Origin: Ilex aquifolium
Lineage: Eukaryota > Streptophyta > Magnoliopsida > Aquifoliales > Aquifoliaceae
Direction of reading: 5' to 3'
Assembly: GCA_951799425.1 (NCBI GenBank)
Contig: OX637401.1
Span: 16,827,501 to 16,891,500 of the forward strand
Length of the DNA: 64,000 bases
Below the pieces are notes generated by a model. That model worked only from the letters and a program-made list of their open reading frames with translations, made no database searches and was not told the DNA's origin. The stretch's first letter is position 1. Each line of letters starts with the position of its first letter. Below are positions 44,735-57,705 of the stretch, piece by piece. Made by a program: the position numbers and the translations under genes.

Positions 44735-46798
44735 CTAGCTATGTGGCCTTTCTCCTTCCTGGACGGTCATCACGCGGCAAGTTTCATCTATGCTAGAGCT
44801 GGGAAGGTATTCTACTGTGATCCTTCGCGTTGTATCGGAGCTCAGCGCCGAGGCAAGGCAGGCCAGGGCGTTGGCGTGGGCATTCTTGTCCCGAGGCACT
44901 TGCGTGACCTCTACTTTCCTGAACTTTTGGAGCAGAATCATCGCCTCATTGTGATAAGCCTTCATCCGGGAGTCCCTTGCCTTGAATTCTCCATTGACCT
45001 GGTTGACCACAAGCATGGAATCGTAGCGGACAGTCAGCTCAGCGGCTCCTGCTGCTGCAGCAAGTTTGAGCCCGGAGATTAGGGCCTCGTACTCTGCTTC
45101 GTTGTTGGATGCCTTAAAACCCAGCCGGGCAGCTTGCTCCGTGATCGATCCATCCGGGGAAACCAACATTACTCTGATTCCGGAACCCCTGCTGTTAGAA
45201 GACCCGTCCACGCACAGGCTCCAGGGGAGCTCCTGACAGTCCGCCGAGGGTACCGCCTCGGGGAGGGGGGAACCCTCCGACTGGGGAGGCTCCCCGGAGA
45301 ACTCGGCTATGAAGTCTGCCGACACTTGTCCCTTTATGGCAGTGTGAGGTTTGAAGTTTACCTTGTGCTCCCACAGCTCTACTGCCCATTTGGTTATTCT
45401 CCCAGAGAGGTCCGCCCTCCTCAGGATTGCTTTCAGGGGCTGATCCGTCAGGACCGTGATCGGGTGTGTCTAGAAGTAGTGCCTCAAATTTCTTGCGGCC
45501 GTGATTAGTGCCAATGCTAACTTTTCCAAGGGCAAGTATCTCGTCTCTGCGGCCAGCAGCACTTTACTCACGTAGTAGACCGGCTTCTGTTTCCGTTCGT
45601 GTTCATGGACCAGCACCCCACTCATCGCGAATTCAGACACCGCCAAGTATAAGAACAACACTTCCCCCCTCGTTGGGACGGACAGGGTTGGAAGGACTCT
45701 AAGGTACTCCTTGATTCTGCCGAGCGCATCCTCGCACTCCTGGTCCCAGGTACCCTTCCCAGACCTCTTGATGGCTCCAAAGAAGGGTTTGCACTTGTCC
45801 GACGAGCGGGAGATGAATCGGTTTAATGCAGCCAACATCTTTGTGAGTCTTTGGACCTCCTAGACTTTTCGGGGGCTTCGCACATTCATAATGGCCTGTA
45901 TCTGTTTCAGATTTGCCTCCACCCCACGCCGACTCACAAGGTATCCGAGGAACTTCCCGGAACCAACTCCAAAGACGCACTTAGCCGCGTTCAGCTTTAG
46001 CCCGTACTCCCGGAGGGTGGAGAAGGTGTCTTCCAGGTCCGTAAGGTGATCATTCTCATTCTTGCTTTTGACCAGCATGTCATAAATATATATTTCCTTG
46101 GTGTTCCCTATCTGCCGCTTAAACATCCGGTTCATGAGTCTTTGATATGTGGCATCTGCATTCTTCAGGCCAAAGGGCATGAATTTGTAGCAATAGAATC
46201 CCCTTGGAGTAATAAATGCTATATTTTCTTGGTCATCCAAATGGAGGGGGATCTGATGGTAGCCGGCCCTGGCATCCAGGAAGGTCATGCGCCGGTGTCC
46301 GGCCATGGCGTCTACCAGTTGATCTACCTTTGGAAGAGGGAAGTCATCCTTGAGGCACGCTTTGTTCAGATCAGTGAAGTCGACGCAAACGCGCCATTTC
46401 CCTTCCTTCTTTTTAGCACAAACCGTGTTTGATAACCATTCCGGGAACTGAACCTCCCGGATGGTATCGGCCTCTAGGAGCCTTTCCACCTCGTCGTTTA
46501 CCGCTTGGGCGTGGTGCGGCGCTGCTCGCCGGGGTTTCTGTTTCACCGGCTTATGAACGGGGTTGACGTGAAGTTTGTGGGTCATGATGTCGGGACTTAT
46601 CCCCCTCATCTTTGTGGCCTCCCAGGCGAATACATCCATATTTCTTTTCAAAAAATCGGCCATCTCTTCTTGCTCAGCCGGTGGCATGGCGGAGCCAATC
46701 AAGAAGTATCTGTCCTCGTCTCCGTCCACCAGCAGTATTTTTCGGAGATCCTCCATCGAGCGGTCTGCTGGGTCTATCCACGGCTCATCGACCCCCAA
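44735..46798 (-). pseudogene. Gypsy reverse transcriptase and RNase H region
   Basis: RT words KKEGKWRVCVDFTDLNKACLK and MPFGLKNADATYQRLMNRMF (46,798-45,860), then KPVYYVSKVLLAAETRYLPL, then RNase H with SLCVDGSSNSRGSGI and SNNEAEYEALISGL. Part of the fossil element. Confidence 0.85.
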
Positions 46799-46816
46799 CC
46801 GCCCTGACTGTAACTG

Positions 46817-47305
46817 CTATTTGTTCAGGACCTCCTCGGGGTCCCGCTCCTTCTCCTTGCTGGCGACCCCTGCCCTTACTGCTGAATAAAAATAACTTTT
46901 GGCAGACGCTTGGTCCCCGTGGATTTCCCTCACTCCCTCCGGGGTAGGAAACTTCAACTTCTGGTGATAAGTGGAATGCACCGCCCCCAGCGCATGTAAC
47001 CAGGTTCGTCCCATAATGATGTTGTATGGAGAATCGGAGTCGATCATCACGAACTCTGTGCTGATTGTAATGGGCCTGGCGACAACCGGCAGTGTGATTT
47101 TGCCCAGGGGCAAGGCGTACGAGCCATTAAATCCAACAAGGGGTGTACTGACTTTGGTAAGATCTTGACAGCCCAGCCCCATTCGCTTCAAGACCTCTAG
47201 GTACATCACCTCCAAAGAGCTCCCGGAGTCCATCAAGACTCTTTTGACGTTAAAGCTTTCAATCTTCAAGGTCAGGACCAAGGCATCCTCGTGGGGGAGG
47301 ACCAC
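46817..47305 (-). pseudogene. Gypsy aspartic protease region
   Basis: MDSGSSLEVMYLEVLKRMGL contains the DSGSS active-site form of plant gypsy proteases. Part of the fossil element. Confidence 0.75.
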
Positions 47306-47817
47306 GCCCGCGAGGTCGGCATCGGAAAAAGTGATGTCCCCTTCGTCGGTCCGCGGCCTCTTCTCTGGTCAGCCACCCTCCATCTCATCCACTTTTCTGG
47401 TAAAAGCCATCCTCTTAAGGTCGGACCTAAAGAGGGTTTTGGACGTAGGACGCTCCAGAGGGCAGACGTGGATAACGTCAATCACATTTCCTCGAATGAT
47501 GGCCTCGTCGTTGGCGCCACGGATCTCCATTGGGGCCATTTCATCAATATATTCCATCAAATGCCCTTCCTGCACTAGCTTCTCCAGGAAAGACTTAGAG
47601 ACCCTGCAATTTTCGATCAGGTGACTGAAGTCTTGGTGGTAGGAGCATTTCACCTTTTGGTTTCGGGTGGACGGATCACCCTGCATCTTGGCCGGTCATT
47701 TGAAGAAAGGCTCCCTCTTGATCTTATGGAGGAGTTTGTAGATGGGCTCCTTGAACAGGGTGTGGACCCCCTTGAAAGATCCTCCTGACGGAGGCACGAG
47801 TCCCTTCTGGGGAGGGG

Positions 47818-49100
47818 CTACCTCCCTTTCTCTTTCCCTTCTCTTAGGGCGAAAGTCTTTCTCTTGCCCCCCATCATTTCATCCTCCACCCGGGAATACT
47901 TGTTGATCCGGGCCATCAATTCCCCCATGTCATTCGGCGTTTTCTTGGTTAAAGATCGGTAGAGGTCGGTGTCCCGCGACAGGCCTAGTTTGAAGGAGGC
48001 AGCTGCTATGACCTCGGAGCACCCCTCCACCTCATTCACTCCTTCCCAGTACCGGGCTGCGTACTGGCGGAGCGTTTCCCCTTCCCTCCGCCTTAGGTTC
48101 ACAAAGACCCAACATCCTTGGGGCGATTACTCCCGGTGATGAATCTGGCGGAAAACTGCCTGGTTAACTCCTTCCAAGATCCTATGCTGCCAGGAGGAAG
48201 GGTTTCAAACCACTTCATGGCGGAGTCTCCCAGGCTCATTGAGAACACTAGGCACAACAATCGCTGATCAGTGTAGTAGAGGAACATCATCTTCTTGTAC
48301 TGTTTGAGATGAGCCTCGGGATCCGAACGCCCATCATATACCTTGAACCTCGGCACCGCGAACTTATTCGGTACCTCCATTTCTGCAATTCTTTTAGTGA
48401 AGAGCGACTGAATAACTTCGTCGTCCGTGTCTTCCTCTCGAACAACCCTCCCATTCGTAGTGGAATCCAATCGGACCCTGAGGTCCTCTTTCTGCATGGG
48501 GCGTATTCCTTCGCCTTCTCGGCGTCGGTCAGTCAGCTCCCCCGTTCTAGGATGTCGGATGGAGAGGGTCGAATCCTCTTCGGACTCCCCCACGCCCCCT
48601 CGCCCGGACAGACCCCTACGGAGGTCGTTCCAAGCTAGAGGCCTGGGCCTCTTGGCTGGGACCTCAAGGGGCTGTTCACGGGCCCTCGGGCGCTTCGGAG
48701 CTTTGGAACTCCCCACCTTGCTACTCAGGCAGTTTCTCAAGTCCTCAGGTCCCACCTCCCTGACGGAGGGTTCTCGGGACTGCCTCAAATACCGAGATCC
48801 CCCGCCGGAGAGCGCAAATTCCTCAAGCCGGTTAAGGACATTTGCGTTGTCTTCTTCTAGCTTTCGTAATCGATCTCCAAATTTTTCCTCAATCACCTCA
48901 GCCAGTTGGCGGGCTAACGGGGCGGATTTTCCAGATCCAATACCCACACTGGTTTGACGGGTTTGCTCATTCGAGTGAACGGAAAGACCCTTGTTGACAC
49001 TCTCGACATGGTCTTTCGTTCTCGACGTAGAGGGCATTGGTAAATCGACATTCCTCTGTTGAGGGCCCTTCCCCTTTTGACGAGTATTCACCATGGTCAC
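47818..49100 (-). pseudogene. Gypsy gag region
   Basis: Starts MVNTRQKGKG just inside the primer site. It contains a retrotrans_gag-like segment (DPEAHLKQYKKMMFLYY, AMKWFETLPPGSI, NLRRREGETLRQYAARYWE). Part of the fossil element. Confidence 0.8.
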
Positions 49101-49143
49101 TGTTCTTCAGGAAGTTGAATCTTTCCCACAGACGGCGTAAAAT

Positions 49144-50314
49144 TGTGCGTGGTGATTTCTACACAATAGTAATGAAAGACATATTTCTCCCCTGGTGAAC
49201 TCGTCGAGGTCCCGAACGTCGGAGATCCCGTGGCAAGGAAAGGGTTGAAAGGGATAAAGGAGGCCTAAGGAATGGTGATGAATTGTTTCTATAGATCGCT
49301 CGATCCTTTCAGATGGGTCGAGGATGGTTCCTTGACATACAGAAAACAAGTTAGAAAGGGCACCGGAGTGTTTTTCGGTGTATCCCCTCTGACGATCAAG
49401 TCAGTTCTTTGAGAGAGGGGAAGAAGAAAAGCACTGTTTGTGTTCTTGAGAGATGATTTTGCGTACCTTTGCAATGTGTTTTTGGAGACTATTTATATCC
49501 ACCCGAACTCATCATTGCAGATAGTCTAAAAAGTAGGTAGTGTTAAGAGATGGGGCAGTATGCCCCCTATTTTGTGTGGGGGAGACCCCATTATTAATTG
49601 CTCGGACCCCCGAGCAATAAATGTTCTTTCTCTTTTGCAAAGGCATTAATTGCTCGGATCTCGGAGCATCCAATATTCTTTCTTCAATACTGAGGCATTA
49701 AATGTCCTGACATTGGAGCACTTAATGCCCCTCCTTCGTGGCTTCTAGAATCACTATTGATGTCCCATCACCTGAGGGTCCATTAAATGCCTGCCTAAGG
49801 CTGCCGCCTGCCAGTGGGGGTATTCTCGTCTGCTTTTTCCTCATTGTGCACTTTATGCCACGCGTCTTGCTTCCTTTGGTGGAGTGTCACGTTAGGCCTG
49901 CCATCCTGACTCCCCTTGTGCAGAGTACCCTCATTATCCCTAGTCTAGTTGAGGCTAACCGATTGTCAAATCAGTAGCCTTTCTGGAAGTCGGGGTTATG
50001 TGGTAGGGGCAGTCCCAGCAAGTAATCGTCGGCGTCGAGGACACGCGGGTGTCTTGGAGTGGAGGTACCCTCGAAGCCGAGGGTACGTAGTTTGTTCAAG
50101 AGAATATGGGCTTCCCGGGGGGCCGAGGGGACTTTGTTATCAGAGAACAACGCTCCTCGTCGCCAAGTACACCTTGTGGCCGAGGACACGTGTCTTCGTA
50201 AAAGAGGAGAATGAACTCGGCGGTGAGGACACATGTCTTTAACACAGGGGAGGATGCCCTCGGTGCCGAGGCCACGTGTCGTGATCTGCCTTGTCTCAGA
50301 AATGTCCCATCACA
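49144..50314 (-). repeat. 5' LTR of the large gypsy element
   Basis: About 1.17 kb, minus-strand ends TGTGATGGGAC and CACGCACA. GC-rich, with repeated GCCGAGG words near its start. No partner LTR lies in the window. Confidence 0.65.
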
Positions 50315-51133
50315 ATACATGATTGAATTGATTTTATTTATAGAAGAAACACCTATCAAACTGTGTAAGTGTAACCTATTATTCACCTACTTAACTCTAA
50401 AATTTCCAGCAGCCACATCTATCCAAGTAGTTTTGCAAATCAATGCCTAGCATAGTGCAATGATCAAGCATTTAAATTTGAAGACATAGCAGGGGCAGTG
50501 AACACTCATTCACCATGTTAGAGCACCCATAATCAGCCGCAAACATTGCAGCATAAAATTCAGAGCACGCAACTACACATTACATCATACCGAGCAATTT
50601 AGTACGCAATATAATAGCAAGAATACTCACAAATTAAGATTTAGGAGCAAATACGCATTGCACAAAACTAGAACTTTATTCATTAAGGGCTAAAACTGCC
50701 AATGCAAACTTCCTTCGGCCACTAGCCACAAAGACATCTTGAAGACAAACACAAACCAACATAACCGAAAAGAAAATGCACACACATATCTCATCACAAT
50801 AGTTAATTGAACCATAATAAAGGTTATAATTTGATCTCAAAAATTTTAAATTTCCTTTTATGGTGTAGAATGAAACATCTGTTCCTGAGCCTTTACCAAA
50901 TGTGAAATGGGTACTAGCGGATTTGTTCCAATCACCCTCTGTTCGTCGCAGATCTGTTAAGATCTAGATCAGTAAAGATCTAAATTTGTTCATCAAACTC
51001 AGATCCAGACCTGTTCGTCAAACAGAGGGTGAACGAAAGCAGATCTGGTCTTCGATGTGTGTTCTTCATTCTGTCCAAAGAGATAGAGAAAGAGAGAGAC
51101 ATATAGAGATAGAGAGAGCGATGTGAAACTTAC
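50315..51133. other. Intergenic stretch, no clear gene
   Basis: No supported coding region. The word AGATCTGTTAAGATCTAGATC and its variants recur near 50,950-51,040. Confidence 0.45.
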
Positions 51134-51247
51134 CTCAAGAAGAAGCTGTGTTCTTCGTTCTGTCCAGCGATGTCGTCTTCTTCGTCGACTCTGTGAAGAA
51201 GCTCTCAGCCACAGATGCAGAAAATTGGAGGACCTCGCCAACGCCAC
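51134..51247 (-). other. Possible first exon, unidentified
   Basis: A 38-codon open frame from ATG (51,247) to a good donor, CTTGAG-GTAAGT. It begins MALARSSNFLHLWLRASSQS and is Arg-rich, which could be an organelle presequence or chance. A near-copy of its end (GGACAGAATGAAGAACACA) occurs about 70 bp further downstream. No second exon was identified. Confidence 0.22.
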
Positions 51248-53010
51248 AATCGTCTTCGCCTCTGTGCAAACCCTTAGACGAGCTTAGCTGACAGGTGAAA
51301 GAGAGAGGGATTTGTCGCTGAGTGGGTGGAGAAAAAGAGGGGAAAATACGTCTAAGGGGGGATAACCCATTGCCTGGGTTTGTAACCGGGGGGGGGGGGG
51401 GGGGGGGGGGCTGAGTTACATGAGACCGACGTATTGGGGTTAAATGGAACTGTAGCAATCGGGTCAAGCGTTGACCTGAGATTTGTATCCCATCTCAAAA
51501 ATGGCTTCCCAAACAAAAGTTATCTGGGTCCCACTCTTATTTTATCCCATCCAACTAGTGGATAACCACCTTTAACCCACTATCCAAACACCACCCAAGG
51601 GTAGTTCGCCCTAAGTAGCTAAGGTGCTTGTTTGCCTAGGGCCCAAATTTTAGAAGACACCCAAAAATATTTACTTCTTTAATATAATAGGTTTAATTTT
51701 TTTATATATATTTTAGATATAATCCAAAATTTTAAGGTCCAAATTTTGAAAGTTTAAATTAATATTTAATTGTGTTAGGTCCAAAATTATATTCTACTTG
51801 GTTAAGCCCAAATTTTGGAGGGCCTTATAAAATTTTTCCTTTTAGTATAATAGGTTTATAAATTTTTTTTTGGGTATTTTAGATATAATTCAAATTTTAA
51901 TAGTTCAATTGAATATCTACTCTCTATGAGTTTTTATTCAAGTTTTTCTAGCTCTTTTGGTTGTATTTATATACATTATTTTTTGTGGTGAAAATTTATA
52001 AAATTGATTATTTTTTTATTAATATAAATTTTTAGTCCAAATAATTTATGTTTAAATTGTTTGTGTTATCAAAATTTTATACTTCATGCGTACATATAAT
52101 TCGTGGGTAACGAATGATTCTTTGTTGTATTAAAATTATTTTTTGCTCACATATTTTATCACTAAATTATTTGTTCAAAATTTAAATTGACAAAACGTTC
52201 AACTAACATTAGATGAATTAATTATATTATCTATTGAGAAAGATTTATTTTCAAAATTTGAATATAAAAACTTAATCAATATTTTTTTATTTCAAAAAAT
52301 AAAAAATATTTTTAAATAAATAAAAACATAAATTAGAATAATTAGAATATTATATATTAATAAAAAATATTAAAAAGGCCCCACATAAAATTTTCGCCTA
52401 GGACCCCACTTTGCCTTGGGCCACCCCTAGTTTAAACTTGACAATACTTTGAGGTCAACCTCTGAGAGATTCATTCTAAATGAATAACATAGTCCCGATA
52501 TGGATGGTCTGTCTTTTAACTCCTCTTGGGTGGTTATTAAACGACATGACATAATAGTTACTAAAATATGTAGGATTCACCTGTCTACATGGTATCTTAT
52601 TGAATGATTAGACCATGTCCGTAGGATGACATGGTATAACGGTTCCGCATTTGGCCCCGTACTCTTTCTCTCTCTCTCCCTCTCTCGATTTCGAGTAAAT
52701 ATTGAATGCAATGGTGATACCATGTCACCATTGATGACATAATATCATCAACCAATAATAAAATCTCAAATGAGAAAGGTGAATCTCACTTAGACTTATA
52801 TGGCAGAAGGGTGAGGAGTTATTTGCTTACATAGCATATTAGTTATTAATTTTTGTGAGGTCCATCTGCTTATATGTTTTAGTATTATTGATTGGTAATA
52901 TTACGTCATTTTGTCACGTGTATCACCGAAGTAATGAATATTTTCTCCTTGATTTCCTTAGATTCAGCAGTTAAAATCTTCAAAATTCAGAGACTAGGGA
53001 AAGAAGCAAT
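51248..53010. other. AT-rich transposon-like debris
   Basis: Poly-G run at 51,388-51,410. The wording near 51,545-51,600 (CACTATCCAAACACCACCC) suggests a MITE end with no partner seen. 51,600-52,440 is an AT-rich block bounded by GCCTAGGGCCCAAATTTT and GCCTTGGGCCACCCC, probably an old DNA-transposon copy. 52,860-53,010 precedes the cyclin relic. Confidence 0.45.
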
Positions 53011-53277
53011 ATGGGTGATTCTAAGACTCCGTTTTCCTCTAGCCCTTTGTGCCAAGAAGATATATTTCGGTCGAAGGGACACGAAGAAAAAGATATAGAC
53101 TTCAACCCATGTTCTATCTCCGAATCTGATGATGAGTATATGCAACAGCTAATCCAGAAAGAGACCACTGTTGAGCCAATTAGCTCTGTATCTTCCACTA
53201 ATTGTTCATTTACGAGTTACCAAAATTGGTTGAAATTTTCTCGCTTGGATGCCATCAAATGGATTCTTGAAGTTTGT

Positions 53278-53310
<33 letters not shown>

Positions 53311-54375
53311 GTATTTCTTTCTGTACGTATATACATTGTGTTCTGTCATATATTTTTCTTGGGGTTTCAAGAATTTCTACATTTCGATGCAGTCAAGAGC
53401 ATTCTTCGGTTTTCACTTCCGTACAGTTTATCTGTCATTGATATACTTTGATCGGTTTTTTTCAAGGTGTGTTATAGAGGTCAGCATCTCTTCTTATATA
53501 AACCTATACATTGTGTATAATTCTGATTGTGTCCTTCTTGTGATTTGAGAGTGTTGTCATTGATATTGATAGAATGGGAAAATATGAAGGGTTCGATTAT
53601 TATCGGTGGGCTGTTTATCGTTGGCTGCGAAAATGGAGGAGCTTAACGTACCACCATTATCCGAATATCACGTTGATGATCACAACTTTGAAGACAGTGC
53701 GGTTAATGGTGCTGGATGCATTGGGATGGAAAATGGGTCCAACCATTCCTTTTGATTATCTCCACTATTTTGCTACCATGTTCTGTGGTGATTCTGGACA
53801 AAAAGAATTGATCTCCAGAGCTACTGAACTGATTATGGCTCTAGCAAAAGGTAAATATAATTTAATGAGGATTTATTTCAATAGGGTTTTGGACATAATA
53901 CACTTGTTCATCAATTGTCCGGTTTGATGCAGAGATTAATTTGATGGAACATCGACCATCGATTATTGCTGCAGCAGCTGTCTTAGCAGCTTGTGAAGAT
54001 CAATTGACAAAAGCATCAATGGAGTTGAAGATTAGTGTAATTACATCATGGGGGTCTCCAGAAAAAGTGAGTTTCTTAATACTTTGAATCTTTGACAATT
54101 TAATAGCAAAACTATTCTTGCTTGTTTTAGTTATATCTGACTGTGTCTCATTATATTGCACTTCGACTGGAGCATATACTTCCTGTTATGGCCTTTTGCA
54201 AAAAATGCCAGTAGGAAAATCTAATACTGGTAAGTCAGACATTTCTCCAAATTTGTCTTCAACACCTCCAATTTGTGAGAATTCTCCAATTACCTCGGGC
54301 ATTGGCACTAGTAGAAGGAGATTGAGGTACAATAACTCCGATCAACATTGTCCTGTACAGAGGGTTCGTCGATGA
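53011..54375 (+). pseudogene. Cyclin-D5-like pseudogene
   Basis: Exons by homology: 53011-53271, 53393-53479, 53573-53850, 53933-54066, and about 54173-54375. Exon 1 (87 codons) starts MGDSKTPFSSSPLCQED, a variant LxCxE-like motif, and ends DAIKWILE. Exon 2 gives SRAFFGFHFRTVYLSLIYFDRFFSR, the cyclin box. Exon 3 carries the LLSVGCLSLAAKMEE and LDALGWKMGPTIPF stretches, but in two frames. Exon 4 gives EINLMEHRPSIIAAAAVLA, and exon 5 ends GTSRRRLRYNNSDQHCPVQ as in CYCD5. The family drives G1/S with CDKA. Defects: TGA at 53585-53587 where the family has Trp, a frameshift between about 53,685 and 53,715, and a frame offset at the start of exon 5. Assembly errors are a less likely explanation. Confidence 0.85.
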
Positions 54376-55722
54376 TATTGGAATTCGATACACCAGGTAG
54401 CTGTTTGATTGATGATATTTGATTGCATTACAGAATCTTTGTTATTGAAAGTTGATTCTTACTATTAGATCGGATAATAGGTTTAGGGAAGTCAACAATA
54501 TTCCAAATTATGGTATGATTTGAAGTTGATGTGGGAATTAAATTTCCCAATGCTCAACAAAGGTCTCGGAAGTGACAACGGAGCAAATAGTGTAAAGGGT
54601 AGTAGAAAAATAAAGGGAAAGAAAGATAACTTTGGCATACAGTAAGAAGTAAGAAGCAGACTACAGTTCAAATTCTCATGATAGAGGAAGTAAGGGCTAA
54701 AGACATGTTCATAAGGCCATCAAAGTCTGTTAATAGTCAATTTTTGTTGTGTGTGCTTTCACGAACGCGGCTAGTGCTTATCCACCTTTTCGAATTTGTT
54801 GTATTTCTTTATTTCCTCATTTTTTTATAGTTTTGATTGAGAATATTTGTGTATACATCACTTTCCCCTTTCTCCTGATGGGAGGGTTAGAGGGATGCTT
54901 CCTATGTCTTCATAAGGCTGAAAGTCTAAGGAATGAGTTGTTTTTGCTTGATTTGATACATATGTGTTGGTATTTTTGGGTCATCAAAAAGTATGCTAAT
55001 GTAAGTGTGGTGCAATTTGTTTGAATGGTTGTGCTTTTGTTTTCAGTGAGTAGGCAACTTCACTTTCACTGTTAAAATGTGATGAGTCTGGGGTCTTGCA
55101 ACCCCAGAAATCATTTTGGGAATCTAAGGAGAGGTCTTTTGTGGTTCGTAATGTTTTCTTGCAACTGATGTATTTGAATGTTGGATTAGATGGTTGCACA
55201 TAATAGCAGGAACAAGAAGGCAAAGTGTTTGGCTGTAAGCAGCTTCGATGTTGAACCGAGTGGAGAATAACTTTTATGATTTTGATAATGGAGATTCGTC
55301 TCAGCCACACGCCAATTGAACTCATAGCTGCAAAGCAAGACAAATCTAAAAAAAAATTATAAATATATTTACACACATTTTTATAGTTTATAAATATATT
55401 TAAGAAGAAAGTAGAAACTCAAAAAAAATTATATTTAAACCAAATTAAGGAATAATTGTCTTTAAGACAAGATCATTTAAGGATAAAATTAAAAATAAAA
55501 TTAATGGTTAAAATTAATTATTAAAGTTCAAAAGAATATAATTAAATGTTAAATTTATACACATAATTAATTTAAGAAGATGAAAGGATATAAAAAGATT
55601 TTGTAATTAATTGAATAAAGTGAAAAGAAATGAGAGGATATAATTGACTTTATAATAATAATCAAGGACAAAATAGTCAAACAATTTTTTTTCACTTTTG
55701 TTGACATTTTAACGTAGTATAG
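54376..55722. other. Downstream of the cyclin relic, no gene seen
   Basis: The first part may be the old 3' UTR and flanking DNA. From about 55,330 it is very AT-rich. 55,330-55,722 may be Helitron sequence running on the minus strand. Confidence 0.45.
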
Positions 55723-55745
55723 ACTAGTTGGTGTCATGAACCATT
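55690..55745 (-). mobile_element. Abutting Helitron 3' and 5' ends on the minus strand
   Basis: On the minus strand, CACCAACTAG (as at 40,010) is directly followed by TCTATACTACGTTAAAATG, a Helitron 5' end like that at 10,873. So one Helitron end meets the start of another at 55,723/55,724. The outer ends were not found, and the hairpin of the upstream element looks lost. Confidence 0.45.
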
Positions 55746-56299
55746 TGAATATAAAATATTAAATATGAAAGTCCATCTACCATTTTTCCAAAAAATTTTG
55801 TATCAATATCTTCTTATTGGAAAACCATGCAAAACTGGATTGGTATGTTTGTACTATTCTAGAGTTGGAAATTCTCTAGCCGCAAACTGAAGTTGGTATA
55901 GATCTCCCTCAAGAATCACATTGGCGAAGATACAACTTAGAAATTTGGTTTTTTTGACCACCATATCAGCATCCTCGAACACATTCAGACAAGATTCGAA
56001 CCTAGTCAAACAAAATGCAACAGCATTTGATCATTTAATCCTATAGAGGGATGTAAAATTAAAGATGCCAAGATCAAAAGCTGTAATGTTAAGTTTTATC
56101 TTGGCTACTCATTGATCAACCTCTACTAACTTCCTAGAAGTTAAAACTCCTCAGTGTATAAGCTTACTCATTATACTTACAAAACAAACTACAGAAATTC
56201 ACACGAATCATAGGATTAGAAAAGCCAACTTTAGGCGACACCATATATATTACATAACCAGTAGAATAAGTAGATACTATACAATATCAAAGAAAAATA

Positions 56300-56796
56300 A
56301 AAAATCATTACACTTTACCCTCCTAAATTATTACCCTTATTTTACTTTGCACCCTCAACTATAAAACTTATCACATTGAACTTTAAAGTATCAAATTTAT
56401 TTCATATCACTCCAATAAATAATGACAAACTAAAAAACTTAAAAATTTGTCAAATGAAGGAGGGAAACCGCAAAGAACTTTCCGCTAAGTGCCTAGTACT
56501 ACTTTATTTTGCCTCTTTTGAAAACAAATGGTTGCTAGGAAGACAAAGAATGTCGACCAAATGAAGAAAATTTAGAGCTTAGAAATGACAAAATCATGGA
56601 TAAGTATTTTTCTTGATTTTTGACTTGCATATATACAATAGGCAGTTGCTTATTGGCGGTGCAGACCACTCACTGTGCATTTACCGTCAAAAAATTGATA
56701 GTCATTATTTATTGGAGTGATATGAAACAAAATTGATACTTTATGGTGCAAAGTGAAATAAGGGTAATAGTTCAAGGGGTAAAGTGTAATTTACCC
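56300..56796. mobile_element. Fold-back MITE of about 0.5 kb
   Basis: The left arm (ATTACACTTTACCC, TTACCCTTATTTTACTTTGCA, ATCACTCCAATAAATAATGAC) is mirrored by the right arm over about 110 bp. There is no coding capacity. The family resembles plant elements starting GGGTAAATTACA. The target-site duplication is not clear. Confidence 0.75.
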
Positions 56797-57506
56797 AAAA
56801 ATTGGAGAGAAAAGATGAATAAACTTATCAATGCAAAAACTATTCTATTTCAGAAATCATAAAAAAAAAAAAATTAACCTAATAAAATTACAAATTAGAA
56901 ATTAAATAACCCAATAATAAGAGTCTCATATTTCACACACAAAGAAAGGTTTGGGTGATTCATGATTTTTACTCTTCTATCTCATGAATCAAAAGAACTA
57001 AAGGTTCAAGCAAGTTTCATAAACTTTTGGGTCAATCAAAATGTAGTTGACACTTGATAATCAAAGATAGACACCCAAAAACACATAAAATTTTAGATAC
57101 TAGATCATCATTAGCGGTTTGTAAAGGAATCCAGCCAGAAAAAAACCCAAGTTCCACCTATCCCTTAGGCTGCAGACAAGTTATATACCCAAAAAAAGCA
57201 AAAACTCCTTTTCAATACATCTTCACAAAAATATGACAAATTTAAATCATACTTTTTACTAACAAGTTTTTTTTGTTGTTCCGGACAAGATTTGATTAAC
57301 AAGTTGAAATGATAAATAAGCGAGAGCATATGCATGTGCGTTCCATAAAAATATATAAATTTGGGTACATATTTATCGTACTACTGTTGATGGCAAGTAT
57401 AAGTTTTTTAGTGCATAGATTACAAATTGTTTTTGTACACAAATTGAGGAACACAACCTCATATAACATGACAACAGTTAACTACAAAGACAATCGTCGG
57501 GTAAAT
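56797..57506. other. Intergenic stretch, no gene seen
   Basis: AT-rich. A short frame near 57,309-57,509 has one hydrophobic stretch but no supporting context. Confidence 0.45.
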
Positions 57507-57671
57507 TGATGATGCACAAAGTTCACTATGCACGATCAAATAAATCGATTGTGTTGTGTAAAGTAATTAATAATAAGAGACACAAATTGAGTGGTTGGGT
57601 CTGGGTGACCTAACTACTGAAGTCAACAACGGTGGCCGGAGAACTCTGTTAATGAGAGAGTACAAGGTAGA

Positions 57672-57705
<34 letters not shown>

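Larger units (their letters stand above)
42901..50314 (-). mobile_element. Large Ty3/gypsy (Tat-like) retrotransposon, broken
   Basis: Fossil on the minus strand. Parts in element order: 5' LTR 50,314-49,144; primer site about 49,140-49,122; gag 49,100-47,818; protease region 47,305-46,817; RT 46,798-45,860 and on to about 45,470; RNase H 45,325-44,735; integrase 44,623-43,613; then a non-coding tail with tandem repeats. No matching 3' LTR is found on the left. About half a dozen breaks separate the frames. The region is clearly more GC-rich than its surroundings. The left limit is approximate. Confidence 0.88.

Noticed and set aside
43694-48957. Many plus-strand frames of 64-225 codons
   Set aside because: Mirror images of gag and pol of the minus-strand gypsy element; GC-rich DNA makes long shadow frames.
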